A stretch of DNA of 64,000 nt from Lingula anatina (GCF_001039355.2 NW_019776141.1:1-64000); one strand, 5' to 3'. Shown: positions 33,351 through 46,164, counted from the first letter of the stretch. Numbers and translations are program-made. The notes: a model not told the origin generated them from the sequence alone.

Positions 33351-35192
33351 AAAAAGAGTGATCATTTTCTTGCAGAAAAGCAGTTTTAGCACTCAATATA
33401 CATGTTGTATGTAAAATGATATGGGCCTGCCCCTAAATGGCTTAATTTGATAACTGTTTTAAACACGTACTGCTACTTTTAGGTAGCTTATTAAACGAAA
33501 GAATTTTATGAAATCCTTTTTCATTATTTCGCAAAGGCAAAAGAAATCCACGACTGTCTCAATTTTAATTTAGTTTTTAATTTTTACTATGTCTAAAGTT
33601 ACATAATGTAAGGAGCCCTAAATGGTAACATATATGCTCCAGTAACGTATGTTCCAGGTCATTTAATTTTAATTTTTATATCGGTTTCCCTATATTTTGT
33701 AGTGATTCAATCATGGTATATTATGCATAATGTAAATATGTTTTTGTAAATATTTAAACTGTAACTCCACCTTTCCACGGAAAAAGCTCATATCCGATAA
33801 AATAAATATATAATTGATAAAATTACTAGAAATTTGGACAGTTTGTTAGTTTATGTGAAGAATCACATTCCCTGCACTGTATTAAAGTTATTTATTCACA
33901 GATTTTGGAATTTCTTTTCAAATCTAATGAATGTTGAATACAGCAAAATGTATTTCATTAGTTTTTTATTAAACAAATATATAAATGCATGTTATGAAGG
34001 AANTCCTTTTTCATTATTTCGCAAAGGCAAAAGAAATCCACGACTGTCTCAATTTTAATTTAGTTTTTAATTTTTACTATGTCTAAAATTACATTATGTA
34101 AGGAGCCCTAAATGGTAACATATGCACCAGTAACGTATGTTCCGGGTCATTTAAATAATTTTAATTTTTATATCGCTTTCCCTATATTTTGTAGTGATTC
34201 AATCATGGTATATTATGCATAATGTAAAGATGTTTTTGTAAATATTTAAACTGTAATTCCACCTTTCCACGGAAAAAGCTCATATCCGATAAAAATAAAT
34301 ATATAATTGATAAAATTGCTAGAAATTTGGACAGTTTGTTAGTTTACGTGAAGAATCATATTCCCTGCACTGTATTAAAGTTATTCATTCACAGATTTTG
34401 GATTTTCTTTTCAAATCTAATGAATGTTGAATACAGCAAAATGTATTTCATTAGTTTTTTTATTAAACAAATATATAAATGCATGTTATGAAGGAACCAA
34501 ACTGCCAATGTGCTGTTTTATATCCAAATACAGGACTGTGTTATTTTGAAATTAGATGATAGTTGATGTGATAAATGCACCTGACGATGAAAGAAAAGTT
34601 AAACAATCCTTGATGTTAACTGTTGGTGGAGATTTTGCCTATAATATAAGTATAACAATATTACAAGAAAAGAAAAAAATGGTATAATGACTTGATCTTT
34701 ACAACGGGGAAAACTTTGCAGTTTTTTCGATTTATTTTTGTGGTGCTTTCCCCCACTGAAAAGATCGAGTGATTACAGTAAATGACCTAAAATACTGCAG
34801 TACTAAAACTTGAACCAAATTCTAAGTATATAATAAGCATGTAAAATGCACTGCTAATGAACCAATATGTAAAACAATTAAAAATCGAGAATCTGCACAC
34901 TGGCATGCCTTTGCAAACCAGAAAACCGACTTCTTTGCTACTCATTAGCGCGCACATATATACACAGCAATTGTCTAATTACAACGAGTTCTTTAGCACA
35001 ATGATTAGGGATCATCGGGATAATTGTGATTAGCAATTCTTTCAAATGCATTATCAACTATTGATTTTCTTATTATTAACTATTGATTTCCTTATCATCA
35101 ACTTTATTTCAGAAGAAATTATAGTCTACGAAGACAATTCAGGGTGGACAACGTACGTCAGCACTAATGGTTTAGCTTTTCTGATTTGTAGT
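33351..35192. repeat. Inverted H3-H2A spacer with 487-bp direct duplication at a gap
   Basis: Diverged reverse complement of the H3-H2A spacer (shared words include GACAGTCGTGGA and ATACGGAAAGCGATA in reverse). 33517-34002 and 34004-34493 are near-identical direct copies separated only by the N at 34003. No gene was seen. Confidence 0.75.
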
Positions 35193-35208
35193 GGTCCTGA
35201 AAAGGACC
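35193..35208 (-). promoter_or_regulatory. Histone 3' stem-loop (H3)
   Basis: Minus-strand GGTCCT-TTTC-AGGACC, 24 bp after the H3 stop, with CAGAAAAGCTA downstream. Confidence 0.95.
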
Positions 35209-35232
35209 GTTTTGTTGAGAGTAAGGCAGAAT

Positions 35233-36056
<824 letters not shown>

Positions 36057-36057
36057 N

Positions 36058-36079
36058 GGCGATTAAGCGGAAGCGAGCA
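36058..36079 (+). other. LINE end followed by H3 core-promoter piece
   Basis: GGCGATTAAGCGG directly after the gap repeats the junction word at 26212-26224. After AAGCG follows a 22-bp block through about 36096, running from AGCATATACCCC to AAATCATTCA. It is identical to the intact H3 core promoter at about 16000-16021, and LINE copy 3 starts right after it. Confidence 0.6.
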
Positions 36080-36218
36080 TATACCCCAAATCATTCAGAG
36101 AAGCACATTCATTCGAAGCAGATTCAGAAGCAGAAGCAGAGAGAGAGAGAAGCAGAAGCGAAGCAAGCAATATCAAACCTTAAAAAGAGTGATTACAGTG
36201 TAATTGCTATAATTAAGG

Positions 36219-37658
36219 ATGTCTTATGCAAATGCAGTTTCAGCTACAAACCGCCCTTCTCAGGGCGAACAAGTTGCATCTCGCCGCGGCGAGACAAAAA
36301 TGACATGGGAGTCGATTGCTGCTTCTCGCCCAGCTCAGGGTGAGGAAAGCATAGACCAGGATGTTCTCAAACATCTTAGACAAGTGCTGTCATCTCTCCC
36401 AGCCAGTGTCTGGCTAACTCTCTTTGAAGAGGGGAGAGCACAAAGAAAAGCAGATGAGGGAGCTGAGGAACAACCTCCCAAATCTGACATTGATATGTCA
36501 GAGGAAGCTCCAACAGAGCCCGCCCCACAATCTAACAAAAGAAAGTCTATAGTGAGCGAAGACAATGAGCAAATTGCTCAGAGTCTCCCTCAGAAGACTA
36601 TTAAGAAGGCAAGAAAAAAGTCCAATCAAGGTCCTTCTCAGGGCCATCTGGATACACCGTCAAGAGGCCCTTTTCAGGACCCCACAAGTATTGGAGAAGT
36701 GGAGGAATGGACGAAAGTCCCTCCTAAAAAGGAGGAGTACTCCAAATCCCCAAAACCAAGACCAATACTCCTAGAAAACCTACCCAGCAGCATTGCTGAC
36801 AACCCTCTAGCCCTACGTAGAGTAGTAGGCAATGATGTTAAGATATTTAAAACAGTCAAGACAAAAAGAGGTCACACCCTCATTTTTGCCCAAGACGAAA
36901 AATCAGCTGAGAAAATTCTTCAGCTAAACGTTGATTCAGGAGCCCTGAAAGGGACAACAATTAGAAAAACATCAGAAAATAAAAACCGAGAAAACAAAGA
37001 AAACCTGTACATTGTGATAAAAAATATATCACCAAAGGTCACTGACAAAGAAATTTCAGATGAACTAAAGCTTGCAGCTTTTCGCATGCACAGCAACCAA
37101 ACTAACACAGCTATTCACAAAGTCAAGGTTAAATGCAATGACCAACAGCAGAAACAACAGTTTCTAAAAAATGGCATAACTCTAGCACACCAAAAATACT
37201 TTGCTCTAGATTACACACCAGCAAAATCAGATCTTACTCAGTGCTTCAAGTGCCAAAAATTTGGCCACCTTGCTAAACAGTGCGAATCGCCTGAAGCCTG
37301 CAAAAACTGTGGTGGTGAACACAACTATAAAGATTGCGTATCTGACAGCAAAAAATGTGTCAACTGTCAAGGAGCCCACCACTCATCATATAAAGGCTGC
37401 AAAGTCTTCCAAAAGGAAGCAATCGTTGAGCAAAAGAAACAATCAATAGAAGCAATAAAAAGTGCAAACCCAAAAAGTATCAATGATGCCATCAAACTAG
37501 CCATCTGTCTGGCTAAAGCCCTCATAAAAATCACATCTAAAAGGCTGAAAATTCAAATCAATGAAAGCGACATATGCAAAGACATTGCTGAAGCAGTCAC
37601 TACAACTTATAAAGAAAGAATTGACGGCGAAATCATTCATAATGTAGCATTCAGATAA
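36219..37658 (+). CDS. LINE ORF1 protein, complete
   Basis: 479-aa nucleic-acid-binding protein. Start MSYANAVSATNRPSQGE. The N-terminal 170 residues are low complexity and carry four peptides of the form (R/G)P-x-Q-(G/D): RPSQGE (12-17), RPAQGE (about 37-42), GPSQGH (about 138-143) and GPFQDP (about 150-155). Each is encoded by a histone stem-loop-like 16-mer. Two RRM-like domains follow (PRPILLENLPSSIADNPLAL; ENLYIVIKNISPKVTDKEIS). Three CCHC knuckles lie at about 342-355, 361-373 and 380-394. A basic helix ends it. The role inferred from the family is RNP formation with the element RNA. No stop or frameshift. Confidence 0.93.
   Translation: MSYANAVSATNRPSQGEQVASRRGETKMTWESIAASRPAQGEESIDQDVLKHLRQVLSSLPASVWLTLFEEGRAQRKADEGAEEQPPKSDIDMSEEAPTEPAPQSNKRKSIVSEDNEQIAQSLPQKTIKKARKKSNQGPSQGHLDTPSRGPFQDPTSIGEVEEWTKVPPKKEEYSKSPKPRPILLENLPSSIADNPLALRRVVGNDVKIFKTVKTKRGHTLIFAQDEKSAEKILQLNVDSGALKGTTIRKTSENKNRENKENLYIVIKNISPKVTDKEISDELKLAAFRMHSNQTNTAIHKVKVKCNDQQQKQQFLKNGITLAHQKYFALDYTPAKSDLTQCFKCQKFGHLAKQCESPEACKNCGGEHNYKDCVSDSKKCVNCQGAHHSSYKGCKVFQKEAIVEQKKQSIEAIKSANPKSINDAIKLAICLAKALIKITSKRLKIQINESDICKDIAEAVTTTYKERIDGEIIHNVAFR
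36252..36267 (+). other. Histone stem-loop-like motif 1 in ORF1
   Basis: CGCCCT-TCTC-AGGGCG has all six stem pairs perfect and a 4-nt loop with T at positions 1 and 3. It is preceded by ACAAAC and encodes RPSQG. Confidence 0.65.
36327..36342 (+). other. Histone stem-loop-like motif 2 in ORF1
   Basis: CGCCCA-GCTC-AGGGTG: five pairs including one G-T wobble, top pair A-A open. Encodes RPAQG. Confidence 0.45.
36630..36645 (+). other. Histone stem-loop-like motif 3 in ORF1
   Basis: GGTCCT-TCTC-AGGGCC: six pairs with one T-G wobble. It differs from the histone loop of this genome at two bases. Encodes GPSQGH (offset by one base). Confidence 0.6.
36666..36681 (+). other. Histone stem-loop-like motif 4 in ORF1
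   Basis: GGCCCT-TTTC-AGGACC differs from the H3/H4/H2B stem-loop at a single base (one C-A mismatch in the stem). Encodes GPFQDP. The inverted half of LINE copy 2 is truncated inside this motif. Confidence 0.65.
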
Positions 37659-37699
37659 GAAGCTACAACCCACCTGTAAGAGTCTACTACGTAACAAAA

Positions 37700-40430
37700 A
37701 TGACTCACATAATACATATTAATATAAATGGCCTCAGAGCACACAAACAGCTCCTCGTAGAATATCTATCAGAACACAAACCAGACGTGGTTCTCTTAAA
37801 TGAGACCAAACTTAGTGAGAAATTAAAAATATCCTTCAAAGGGTATGATATGACCAGAAAAGATAGAAACTCACGAGGAGGAGGCGTGGCCATTTTAGTA
37901 AAAAAAAGGCCTACCTTGCCAAGACATAAACACAGACAATCTGACAGCCGAAGTGCTGAGTATTGAGATCAGTATACAGAAATGTAAAACTGCTATTATT
38001 GCAATATACAACCCTCCAAATACTAATCCGAGCAAAGAAGTATTCAGTTTCTTCACAAAACAATATACCCACTGTCTGTTCATGGGAGATCTTAACAGCA
38101 AGCACAGATACTTCGGGTGCAAAAAATTTAATGAGAATGGGCACATATTGTTTGACATAAGTGAAGATCTTGAGCTAACAATTCTCAATGACATGAACGA
38201 AACAACGCACATGTCCCCACTTGGTAGCACTGACATACTTGACATGGCTTTCGCAACGCAGTCCACTTTATCCAAAATCTCTGAATGCTACGTCGGCGAA
38301 GACGTAGGAAGTGATCATCTTCCTTTGCATGTGAAACTAACAAGCAACATAAACATCGCTACAGAGACAGAGATACTGAAAAGATGCATCAGAAAACTTA
38401 ACACGGTCGCCTTCGATAATGCAATAAATTGCAACCTGAATGTCGCACCAATATCCACAAACACACACAACATAGATCAGGCATGCGACAACGTTACAGA
38501 CACATTAAGCAAAGCTCTAGACTTAGCATGTCCAAAAACACGGGTGCGTGAAAATGTTTGGAGGGTTAGCAACGAAACCCTCAAGCTAATCAAGCTAAAA
38601 AGAAAACTCAGAAGGCTTAGCCAAAAGAAAGAGGGTAGTTTCTACAAAGTTATGTACAATTACATGACTAAGCGAGTAAAATCAGCCATCATCCAGGAAA
38701 AACAAGCATCCTGGGAAAACGCAACATCCAGTTTAAACAGCCAAAAAATGGACAAGAACTTTTGGCAAACATTCAAATCACTCACAGGCACAGGAAAAAC
38801 AAAAAGCGGTCGAGAAAAACAGGTGCTAAAAGAAGACGGCAGTCTGACCACTAACAATGATGAAAAGGCCAAAGCCTTCGCCACAACCCTTGGAAAAATC
38901 CACAACACACACGAAGGAAACATCTTCGATGATAATTTCAAAAAATGTGTGGAGAACTATGTGAATAAAAACAGCACACTGTTCAACCCCCTTCCCCATC
39001 CTACCATCGAAAGTGGAGACGAGCACGAGTCAGTGTCACCAATCTCCGTTGAAGAAATAGAGACAAACCTAAAGCAAACTAAGAACACCGCTCCAGGGGA
39101 AGATGAAATAACAAACGCCATCATCAAGATGACACCGCACACTCTGAAAATGAGACTGTGCAATATCTTTAACACCTGCTTGACGATTGGATATTTTCCA
39201 ACGAAATGGAAGCAAGCTACAGGCATCATGCTTCCGAAGCCAGGAAAAAACCTCAAAATAACCACTAACTACAGGCCAATCAGTCTTCTAAGTTGTCTCG
39301 GAAAACTACTTGAAAGAATATTAGCCACCAGACTTAAAAATACGCTAAAAGCTTCCAATGCTTTTAACAAATGGCAAAGAGCGTACCTTGAGAAAAAAGA
39401 AGGAATAGAACATGTCCTTAGACTGGTAGAGACAGCAAAACTAGCAATACAGAAAAAGTGGGCCACAGGAACCATCCTGCTGGACGTAGAAAAAGCTTTC
39501 GACAGTGTGTGGCACGATGGACTGAGATACAAACTGGCTCATCACAATCTCCCTTGCAAATTAACAAGAATACTATCGTCCTTCCTAAATGAAAGAAAGA
39601 TAAAAGTGAAGGTAGAAACAAGCATCTCAGATCCTGTCCGACTAAACGCAGGAACACCACAGGGATCAGTACTCAGCCCCCTCCTATTCATACTGTATGT
39701 CAATGACCTCCCCATCCACCCAACCAACAAAGTAGAGGCATCACAGTTTGCAGACGACCTTGGACTATGGACTAGTGCCAAGAGCTCGAAAGCCCTCGAG
39801 ATAAGACTGAACTCTGCATTAAGAGACTTAGAGCTGTGGTGCTCTCTATGGCGCATCAAGCTGAACGCACAGAAAACCCAACTAGTGGTGTTTCACAACA
39901 GAAAAATTGAAATACAACCTGAAATCCACCTTTTTGGGGAGAAGGTCAAGCAAGTAAAAGAAGCCACTCTACTAGGCATAACCCTCGACCAGAAACTGAC
40001 TCTGAAAAAACACGTGGAAAACCTGACAACTAGAGCAAGACAAAGAACCAACCTCTTAGCAAGACTGACAGGCACCAACTGGGGAGCATCAAGCTCCACC
40101 CTACTCAGAGTGTACAATACTTTCATACGCCCAATACTCGAATACGGAGCTGTTATTCTCGCAACCACCAGCAAGTCAAGACTAAAGGAAATGCAAAAAG
40201 TACAGAACAAAGCACTCCGAATAGCTTTGAAAATGCCCCAGCACACCAAAATTGAATATCTACATGAAAAAGCGAGAATGGAAATGATATCAACCCGACT
40301 TCACCATCTGGGTAAAGAAACACTAAAACGACTCGCCAACAGCTGCCTAATGGAAGAGCTGTTAACACAAAGACAACTGTTGCAAAAAAGTGCCAGCAAA
40401 ACACTACTAGGACATTACCAACAGCCCTAA
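37700..40430 (+). pseudogene. LINE ORF2 with single frameshift
   Basis: EN-RT polyprotein like the 23233 gene, about 910 codons. The frame breaks in an A run near 37903 (eight A where seven are needed), leaving 37700-37966 and 37953-40430. Endonuclease motifs HININGLRAH, NETKL, GDLNSKH and GSDHLPLH are intact. So are the RT motifs NYRPISLLSCLGKLLERIL, GTPQGSVLSPLLF and QFADDLGLW. The shift may be a sequencing or assembly error, in which case this copy would be intact. The 3' third is almost identical to copy 1, the 5' two thirds only to copy 2. Confidence 0.9.
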
Positions 40431-40555
40431 ATCACATAAAAGGGTCTTCACAAAAACCCTCGAATATAGGCACCAAAAATGCCTACATGTGGAGAAGAAG
40501 TAAAACAAAACAACTATCTTACAATCCTTATTTATTTATTTATTTATTTATTTCN

Positions 40556-41803
40556 TTTTACTTCACTGTAGACTCTTTTATAAAATTAGATTTCAAAAAA
40601 ATTTACTGATGTCACCTGCGTCTGTCGTTGCTGTGCCCTGTCACCGATAACATGTGAACTTTTACCTGTTGGCTTGAAACTTAAATAATTGAGGAAATTT
40701 CAGTAAACACAGGTTAAGTTCGAAAATTGGCATGATAAGTCCATTTTTTTAAAAGTTATGCTGTTTTTTTTTTCTTTTTTAGAATATATATGTATCACAT
40801 TTCAAGGAAAACCAATAAACCTATTGTCTTGAAACCTACAGGAGTTATCAATCTTATTGACATAAAAAAATTGTTGTTTACTCCAGAAAAATTCAGTTTT
40901 TGGTTTAAAAGAACACTTATTATCCCTTTTAGGCACTTTGTTTTAAAGAGAGATTTTTATTTATTTATTTGTTTATTTATTTATTAATATTTTCGGAAAC
41001 ATTATTTTTTTATCTGTCGCAAATGTCAACAGGACCAAATAGAAGAGGAAAATCTTTTTTCTTACTGCCTAGCCTAGTGTGCTGTGCTTTGCTAAAACCA
41101 TAGCAGCTCCAATATCTTGTTGCTGTTAACAAATAATCAAATAAATACTCCAAGATACACAGTGATTTCACTTAATTTAAATGCAAATGTCAACATACTA
41201 CATGAAAATAAAAAAGTAAAGTGTGCATTAATCAGCAGTGTAATACATGACAATTAACGAGTGATCCTTGCTTCAGAAAGAGATAGAATTTCAGTTGAAA
41301 GAGAATCTTTTTTAGGCGAGTAACTAAGAATTAGTACAGTTAGCACTATGCTAAATGGTGAAGCAGAAAAATATTGTCTGATCAACTAGCTCTGCTCATG
41401 CTACTGCAAGGGAATTTCTCTCTCTCTGTCAGTACGTTGGGCCATGAAATTTTCTTGTCCCATTTCAAATCACATTGCAGCACAGAGATATAGCATTCAT
41501 ATTCATTGCCTTGGAAATAAAAATTGTGTTGAGGTTCATCATTGCTTCTACTTTTCAAACAGGTGTGAGATAATTTACTTAGTGGTTTAGGTGTTGAGAA
41601 ACACAGCCATAATGGCAGCAGAGAAAAAGCAATGTGTGCAAAAATAAATAAATAAATAAAAATAAAAAAATAAAATAAAATAAGAAGAATGCAAAACGAG
41701 TTCCTCAGTGTCAAAGTGTAGGGATTCATGTACGTGTGCGAACACGATAATTCCAGTTAGTTTTTATTAACATTAGGTATAGCTTTTCTGGAAAGATGTG
41801 GTT
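40556..41803. repeat. Spacer after gap: MITE relic and H2B-downstream spacer
   Basis: 40870-40932 is a diverged end of the TTAA MITE family (TTGTTGTTTACTCCAG to TTATTATCCC). From about 40990 it is the inverted H2B-downstream spacer, repeated after the gaps at 42996 and 47079. (AAAT)n lies at about 41643. No gene was seen. Confidence 0.7.
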
Positions 41804-41819
41804 GGTCCTGAAAAGGACC
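41804..41819 (-). promoter_or_regulatory. Histone 3' stem-loop (H2B)
   Basis: Minus-strand GGTCCT-TTTC-AGGACC with CCAGAAAAGCTATACC downstream. Confidence 0.95.
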
Positions 41820-41847
41820 GTTTTGTGCAAATCAATGACTTGTTGAT

Positions 41848-42216
41848 TTACTTGGAGCTGGTGTACTTGGTGACGGCCTTTGTGCCCTCACTGACAGCGT
41901 GCTTGGCAAGCTCACCAGGCAGCAAGAGACGGACAGCAGTCTGGACCTCTCGGCTGGTGATGGTAGAACGCTTGTTGTAGTGGGCAAGGCGGGAAGCTTC
42001 ACCGGCAATACGTTCAAAGATGTCATTGACAAAGCTGTTCATGATGCTCATGGCTTTGCTGGAGATACCGGTGTCAGGGTGCACCTGTTTCATCACTTTG
42101 TAGATGTAGATACTGTAGCTTTCCTTTCTCTTCCTCCTTCTCTTCTTGTCACCACTACGTGCGGCCTTAGCCTTACCGGCTTTCTTGGCGCCCTTGGAGC
42201 TCACTTTGGGAGGCAT
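41848..42216 (-). CDS. H2B: Histone H2B
   Basis: A complete 122-aa H2B, same protein as the 13147 gene. Its upstream half-promoter (42217-42995) has the octamer (ATGCAAAT on plus, 42293-42300) and TATA-like GTATTTATGC. It is cut by the N at 42996 just where the divergent H2A would begin its own promoter. A 92-bp tandem duplication (starting 42639 and 42731) marks this copy and is absent from the otherwise near-identical copies at 43804 and 47927. So it is not simply the same sequence assembled twice. Confidence 0.96.
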   Translation of the reverse strand: MPPKVSSKGAKKAGKAKAARSGDKKRRRKRKESYSIYIYKVMKQVHPDTGISSKAMSIMNSFVNDIFERIAGEASRLAHYNKRSTITSREVQTAVRLLLPGELAKHAVSEGTKAVTKYTSSK

Positions 42217-42995
42217 GATTCTTGTATTCTAGCGTACAAATTGAACGTTGAATGCTGGAGGAAGGGAGCGTTTTGTATTTATGCAATTCAGTATGCAAAT
42301 AAGGGGATCCAGCGCTACACGTTGTGAAATACACAATCGGATTGGCTGAAGTTCCCAGCGCAACAGACGCAGCGTCGAAGCCGAGGCAAAGTAGCATTTG
42401 ACTTCATGAAAGCACTTACTGTCCAAAACGGTCTAATCATCAAAGAAAACAATGTGCGTATGCTGTTATTTTCAAGTCCTTAATTGCAATCATTTAAGGT
42501 GTCCTACGATTTCAATCAAGTCTGACGTCATGTCACTTGGTCCTTGACAGCAGTTCATGTGTCAAAACCAGACGTTATCTTCAATGATCTGTCAAAGTAA
42601 TAATCTGATTGCAATCAATTAAGTCTGATGTTAAGTCACTTTTGTCACTTTTAAGTTTAAGATTAAAATAAGAGCAATACAACACAAGCCTACAAGAGGT
42701 ATTCACCTCTGAAACCGTGCTCATTATACACTTTTGTCACTTTTAAGTTTAAGATTAAAATAAGAGCAATACAACACAAGCCTACAAGAGGTATTCACCT
42801 CTGAAACCGTGCTCATTATATCCTTAACAATATTAATAAAAATTACGTTCTTGGAAGGAGGATGTGAAGCACTTGTTTTGTATCATGCAAAACCATATCT
42901 ACCTATAGTTATTTCATGGACCCTGTAACTTTCTGCTGTTACCAAAATATGATTTCTGCAAATTAGAGGCTCGAATGCTGCACAGTGAGAACGAG
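42217..42995. promoter_or_regulatory. H2B promoter half, broken at gap
   Basis: Octamer at 42293-42300, CCAAT (as ATTGG) near 42340 and the 92-bp tandem duplication 42639-42822. It ends in GAGAACGAG before the N, which in intact copies continues into the H2A promoter. Confidence 0.8.
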
Positions 42996-42996
42996 N

Positions 42997-43759
42997 AAAA
43001 TCTTTTTTCTTACTGCCTAGCCTAGTGTGCTGTGCTTTGCTAAAACCATAGCAGCTCCAATATCTTGTTGCTGTTAACAAATAATCAAATAAATACTCCA
43101 GGATACACAGTGATTTCACTTAATTTAAATGCAAATGTCAACATACTATATGAAAATAAAAAAGTAAAGCCTGCATTAATCAGCAGTGTAATACATGACA
43201 ATATTAACGAGTGATCCTTGCTTCAGAAAGAGATAGAATTTCAGTTGAAGGAGAATCTTTTTTAGGCGAGTAACTTAGAATTAGTACAGTTAGCACTATG
43301 CTAAATGGTGAAGCAGAAAAATATTGTCTGATCAACTAGCTCTGCTCATGCTACTGCAAGGGAATTTCTCTCTCTCTGTCAGTACGTTGGGCCATGAATT
43401 TTTCTTGTCCCATTTCAAATCACATTGCAGCACAGAGAGATATAGCATTCATATTTATTGCCTTGGAAATTAAAATTGTGTGTCGAGGTTCATCATTGCT
43501 TCTACTTTTCAAACAGGTGTGAGATAATTTACTTAGTGGTTTAGGTGTTGAGAAACACCCATAATGGCAGCAGAGAAAATGCAATGTGTGCAAAAAATAA
43601 ATAAATAAATAAATAAATACATAAAATAAAATGAAATAAGTAGAATGCAAAACGAATTCCTCAGTGTCAAGGTGTAGGGATTCATGTACGTGTGCGAACA
43701 CGATAATTCCAGTTAGTTCTTATTAACATTTGGTATAGCTTTTCTGGAAAGATGTGGTT
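42997..43759. repeat. H2B-downstream spacer, restarted after gap
   Basis: A near copy of about 41050-41803 beginning exactly at the N at 42996; differences include TGTGTCGAGG and an altered AAAT array. No gene was seen. Confidence 0.8.
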
Positions 43760-43775
43760 GGTCCTGAAAAGGACC
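43760..43775 (-). promoter_or_regulatory. Histone 3' stem-loop (H2B)
   Basis: Minus-strand GGTCCT-TTTC-AGGACC. Confidence 0.95.
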
Positions 43776-43803
43776 GTTTTGTGCAAATCAATGACTTGTT
43801 GAT

Positions 43804-44172
43804 TTACTTGGAGCTGGTGTACTTGGTGACGGCCTTTGTGCCCTCACTGACAGCGTGCTTGGCAAGCTCACCAGGCAGCAAGAGACGGACAGCAGTCTGG
43901 ACCTCTCGGCTGGTGATGGTAGAACGCTTGTTGTAGTGGGCAAGGCGGGAAGCTTCACCGGCAATACGTTCAAAGATGTCATTGACAAAGCTGTTCATGA
44001 TGCTCATGGCTTTGCTGGAGATACCGGTGTCAGGGTGCACCTGTTTCATCACTTTGTAGATGTAGATGCTGTAGCTTTCCTTTCTCTTCCTCCTTCTCTT
44101 CTTGTCACCACTACGTGCGGCCTTAGCCTTACCGGCTTTCTTGGCGCCCTTGGAGCTCACTTTGGGAGGCAT
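43804..44172 (-). CDS. H2B: Histone H2B
   Basis: Complete 122-aa H2B, minus strand, divergent from H2A at 45058. The leader (GGTACTTGTATTCTAGCGTGC on the plus strand, reversed) resembles the left-cluster H2B leader more than its neighbours at 41848 and 47927 do. That points to a slightly different origin or gene conversion. Octamer at 44249-44256, TATA (GTATAAATAC, 44231-44240 on minus). Confidence 0.97.
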   Translation of the reverse strand: MPPKVSSKGAKKAGKAKAARSGDKKRRRKRKESYSIYIYKVMKQVHPDTGISSKAMSIMNSFVNDIFERIAGEASRLAHYNKRSTITSREVQTAVRLLLPGELAKHAVSEGTKAVTKYTSSK

Positions 44173-45435
<1,263 letters not shown>

Positions 45436-45461
45436 ATCACTTCTAGTTTACACCTCAAAAC

Positions 45462-45477
45462 GGCCCTTTTCAGGGCC
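45462..45477 (+). promoter_or_regulatory. Histone 3' stem-loop (H2A), covarying variant
   Basis: GGCCCT-TTTC-AGGGCC: the T-A pair at stem position 3 is replaced by C-G, keeping perfect pairing. Followed by CTGGAAAAGCTATACC. Confidence 0.95.
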
Positions 45478-45899
45478 ACTCACAAATTCCTGGAAAAGCT
45501 ATACCAAAAATGAAGGAAGAGTAAAAAGATTAATATGCAATAATGGCCATGAATAGAAATAGTTATAAAACAAAGGGTAGAAGACACGTTCCCTTAATAA
45601 TTAATAGTGGTCAGATTGTTTTTAACAACACAATAGTTACATAATCTGTCAATTTAAACTAGTATTTACATGTAGCATTATTCCATGCTCATACCATCAC
45701 TACACAAAAATGAATAATTAAACACATCAGTAATGCATACTGTTCAAAGATGCACATAAATTCACAATATATTAAACAAATGGCACACACATTGTGGAAA
45801 TATTAGACGAAGAGAAATGGCATTTAGATTAGTTTTTACTGAGATGGATGACACAAAATTATAAACACTGCAATCGTTGAATTTTCAGTACATATTCAT

Positions 45900-46110
45900 A
45901 CTTAATGAAAATGAAGAAGAAAGAATCTCAACTGTTTTGCGAGTTTTGCAACATTGCCAAAGAGACAATGTTTCATGTATTTTAGGAATGACCACATGTA
46001 CAAAATATCTGGACTTGCCTTATTAATGCTGTAAGGGAAAGTATGAAAACGAATATAGAGAGACATCCCATCCCAGTTCCAGCTTTAAAGATGATCCAAA
46101 AATAACCTCT
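45900..46110 (+). pseudogene. LINE C-terminal relic (CX2C..HX5C type)
   Basis: With frame corrections it reads FCEFCNIAKETMFHVF followed by a broken cysteine and PHVQNIW. This is the zf-RVT-like C..C...ET..H pattern of other LINE families (L1/Tx1-like). Copied at about 50040-50240. Weak evidence. Confidence 0.4.
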
Positions 46111-46164
46111 GAGAACAGAAACTGAGACAGGGGTGGGGTGGGGTGGGGTGTTGGGGTGTTGGCC

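Larger units (their letters stand above)
36097..40554 (+). mobile_element. LINE copy 3 (Jockey-like), nearly intact
   Basis: The 5' UTR (36097-36218) is purine-rich with AGCAGA and GAGAGA repeats. It is followed by an intact ORF1, a 41-bp linker, ORF2 with a single-base frameshift, a 3' UTR with both hairpins (second at 40467-40485) and (TTTA)n ending at 40554. The next base is an N, so its 3' target flank is unknown. This copy keeps the complete 5' end. Confidence 0.9.

Noticed and set aside
37895-37960. Programmed frameshift in LINE ORF2
   Set aside because: The A run is in frame in copy 1 and off by opposite signs in copies 2 and 3, which fits random homopolymer indels and not a programmed site.
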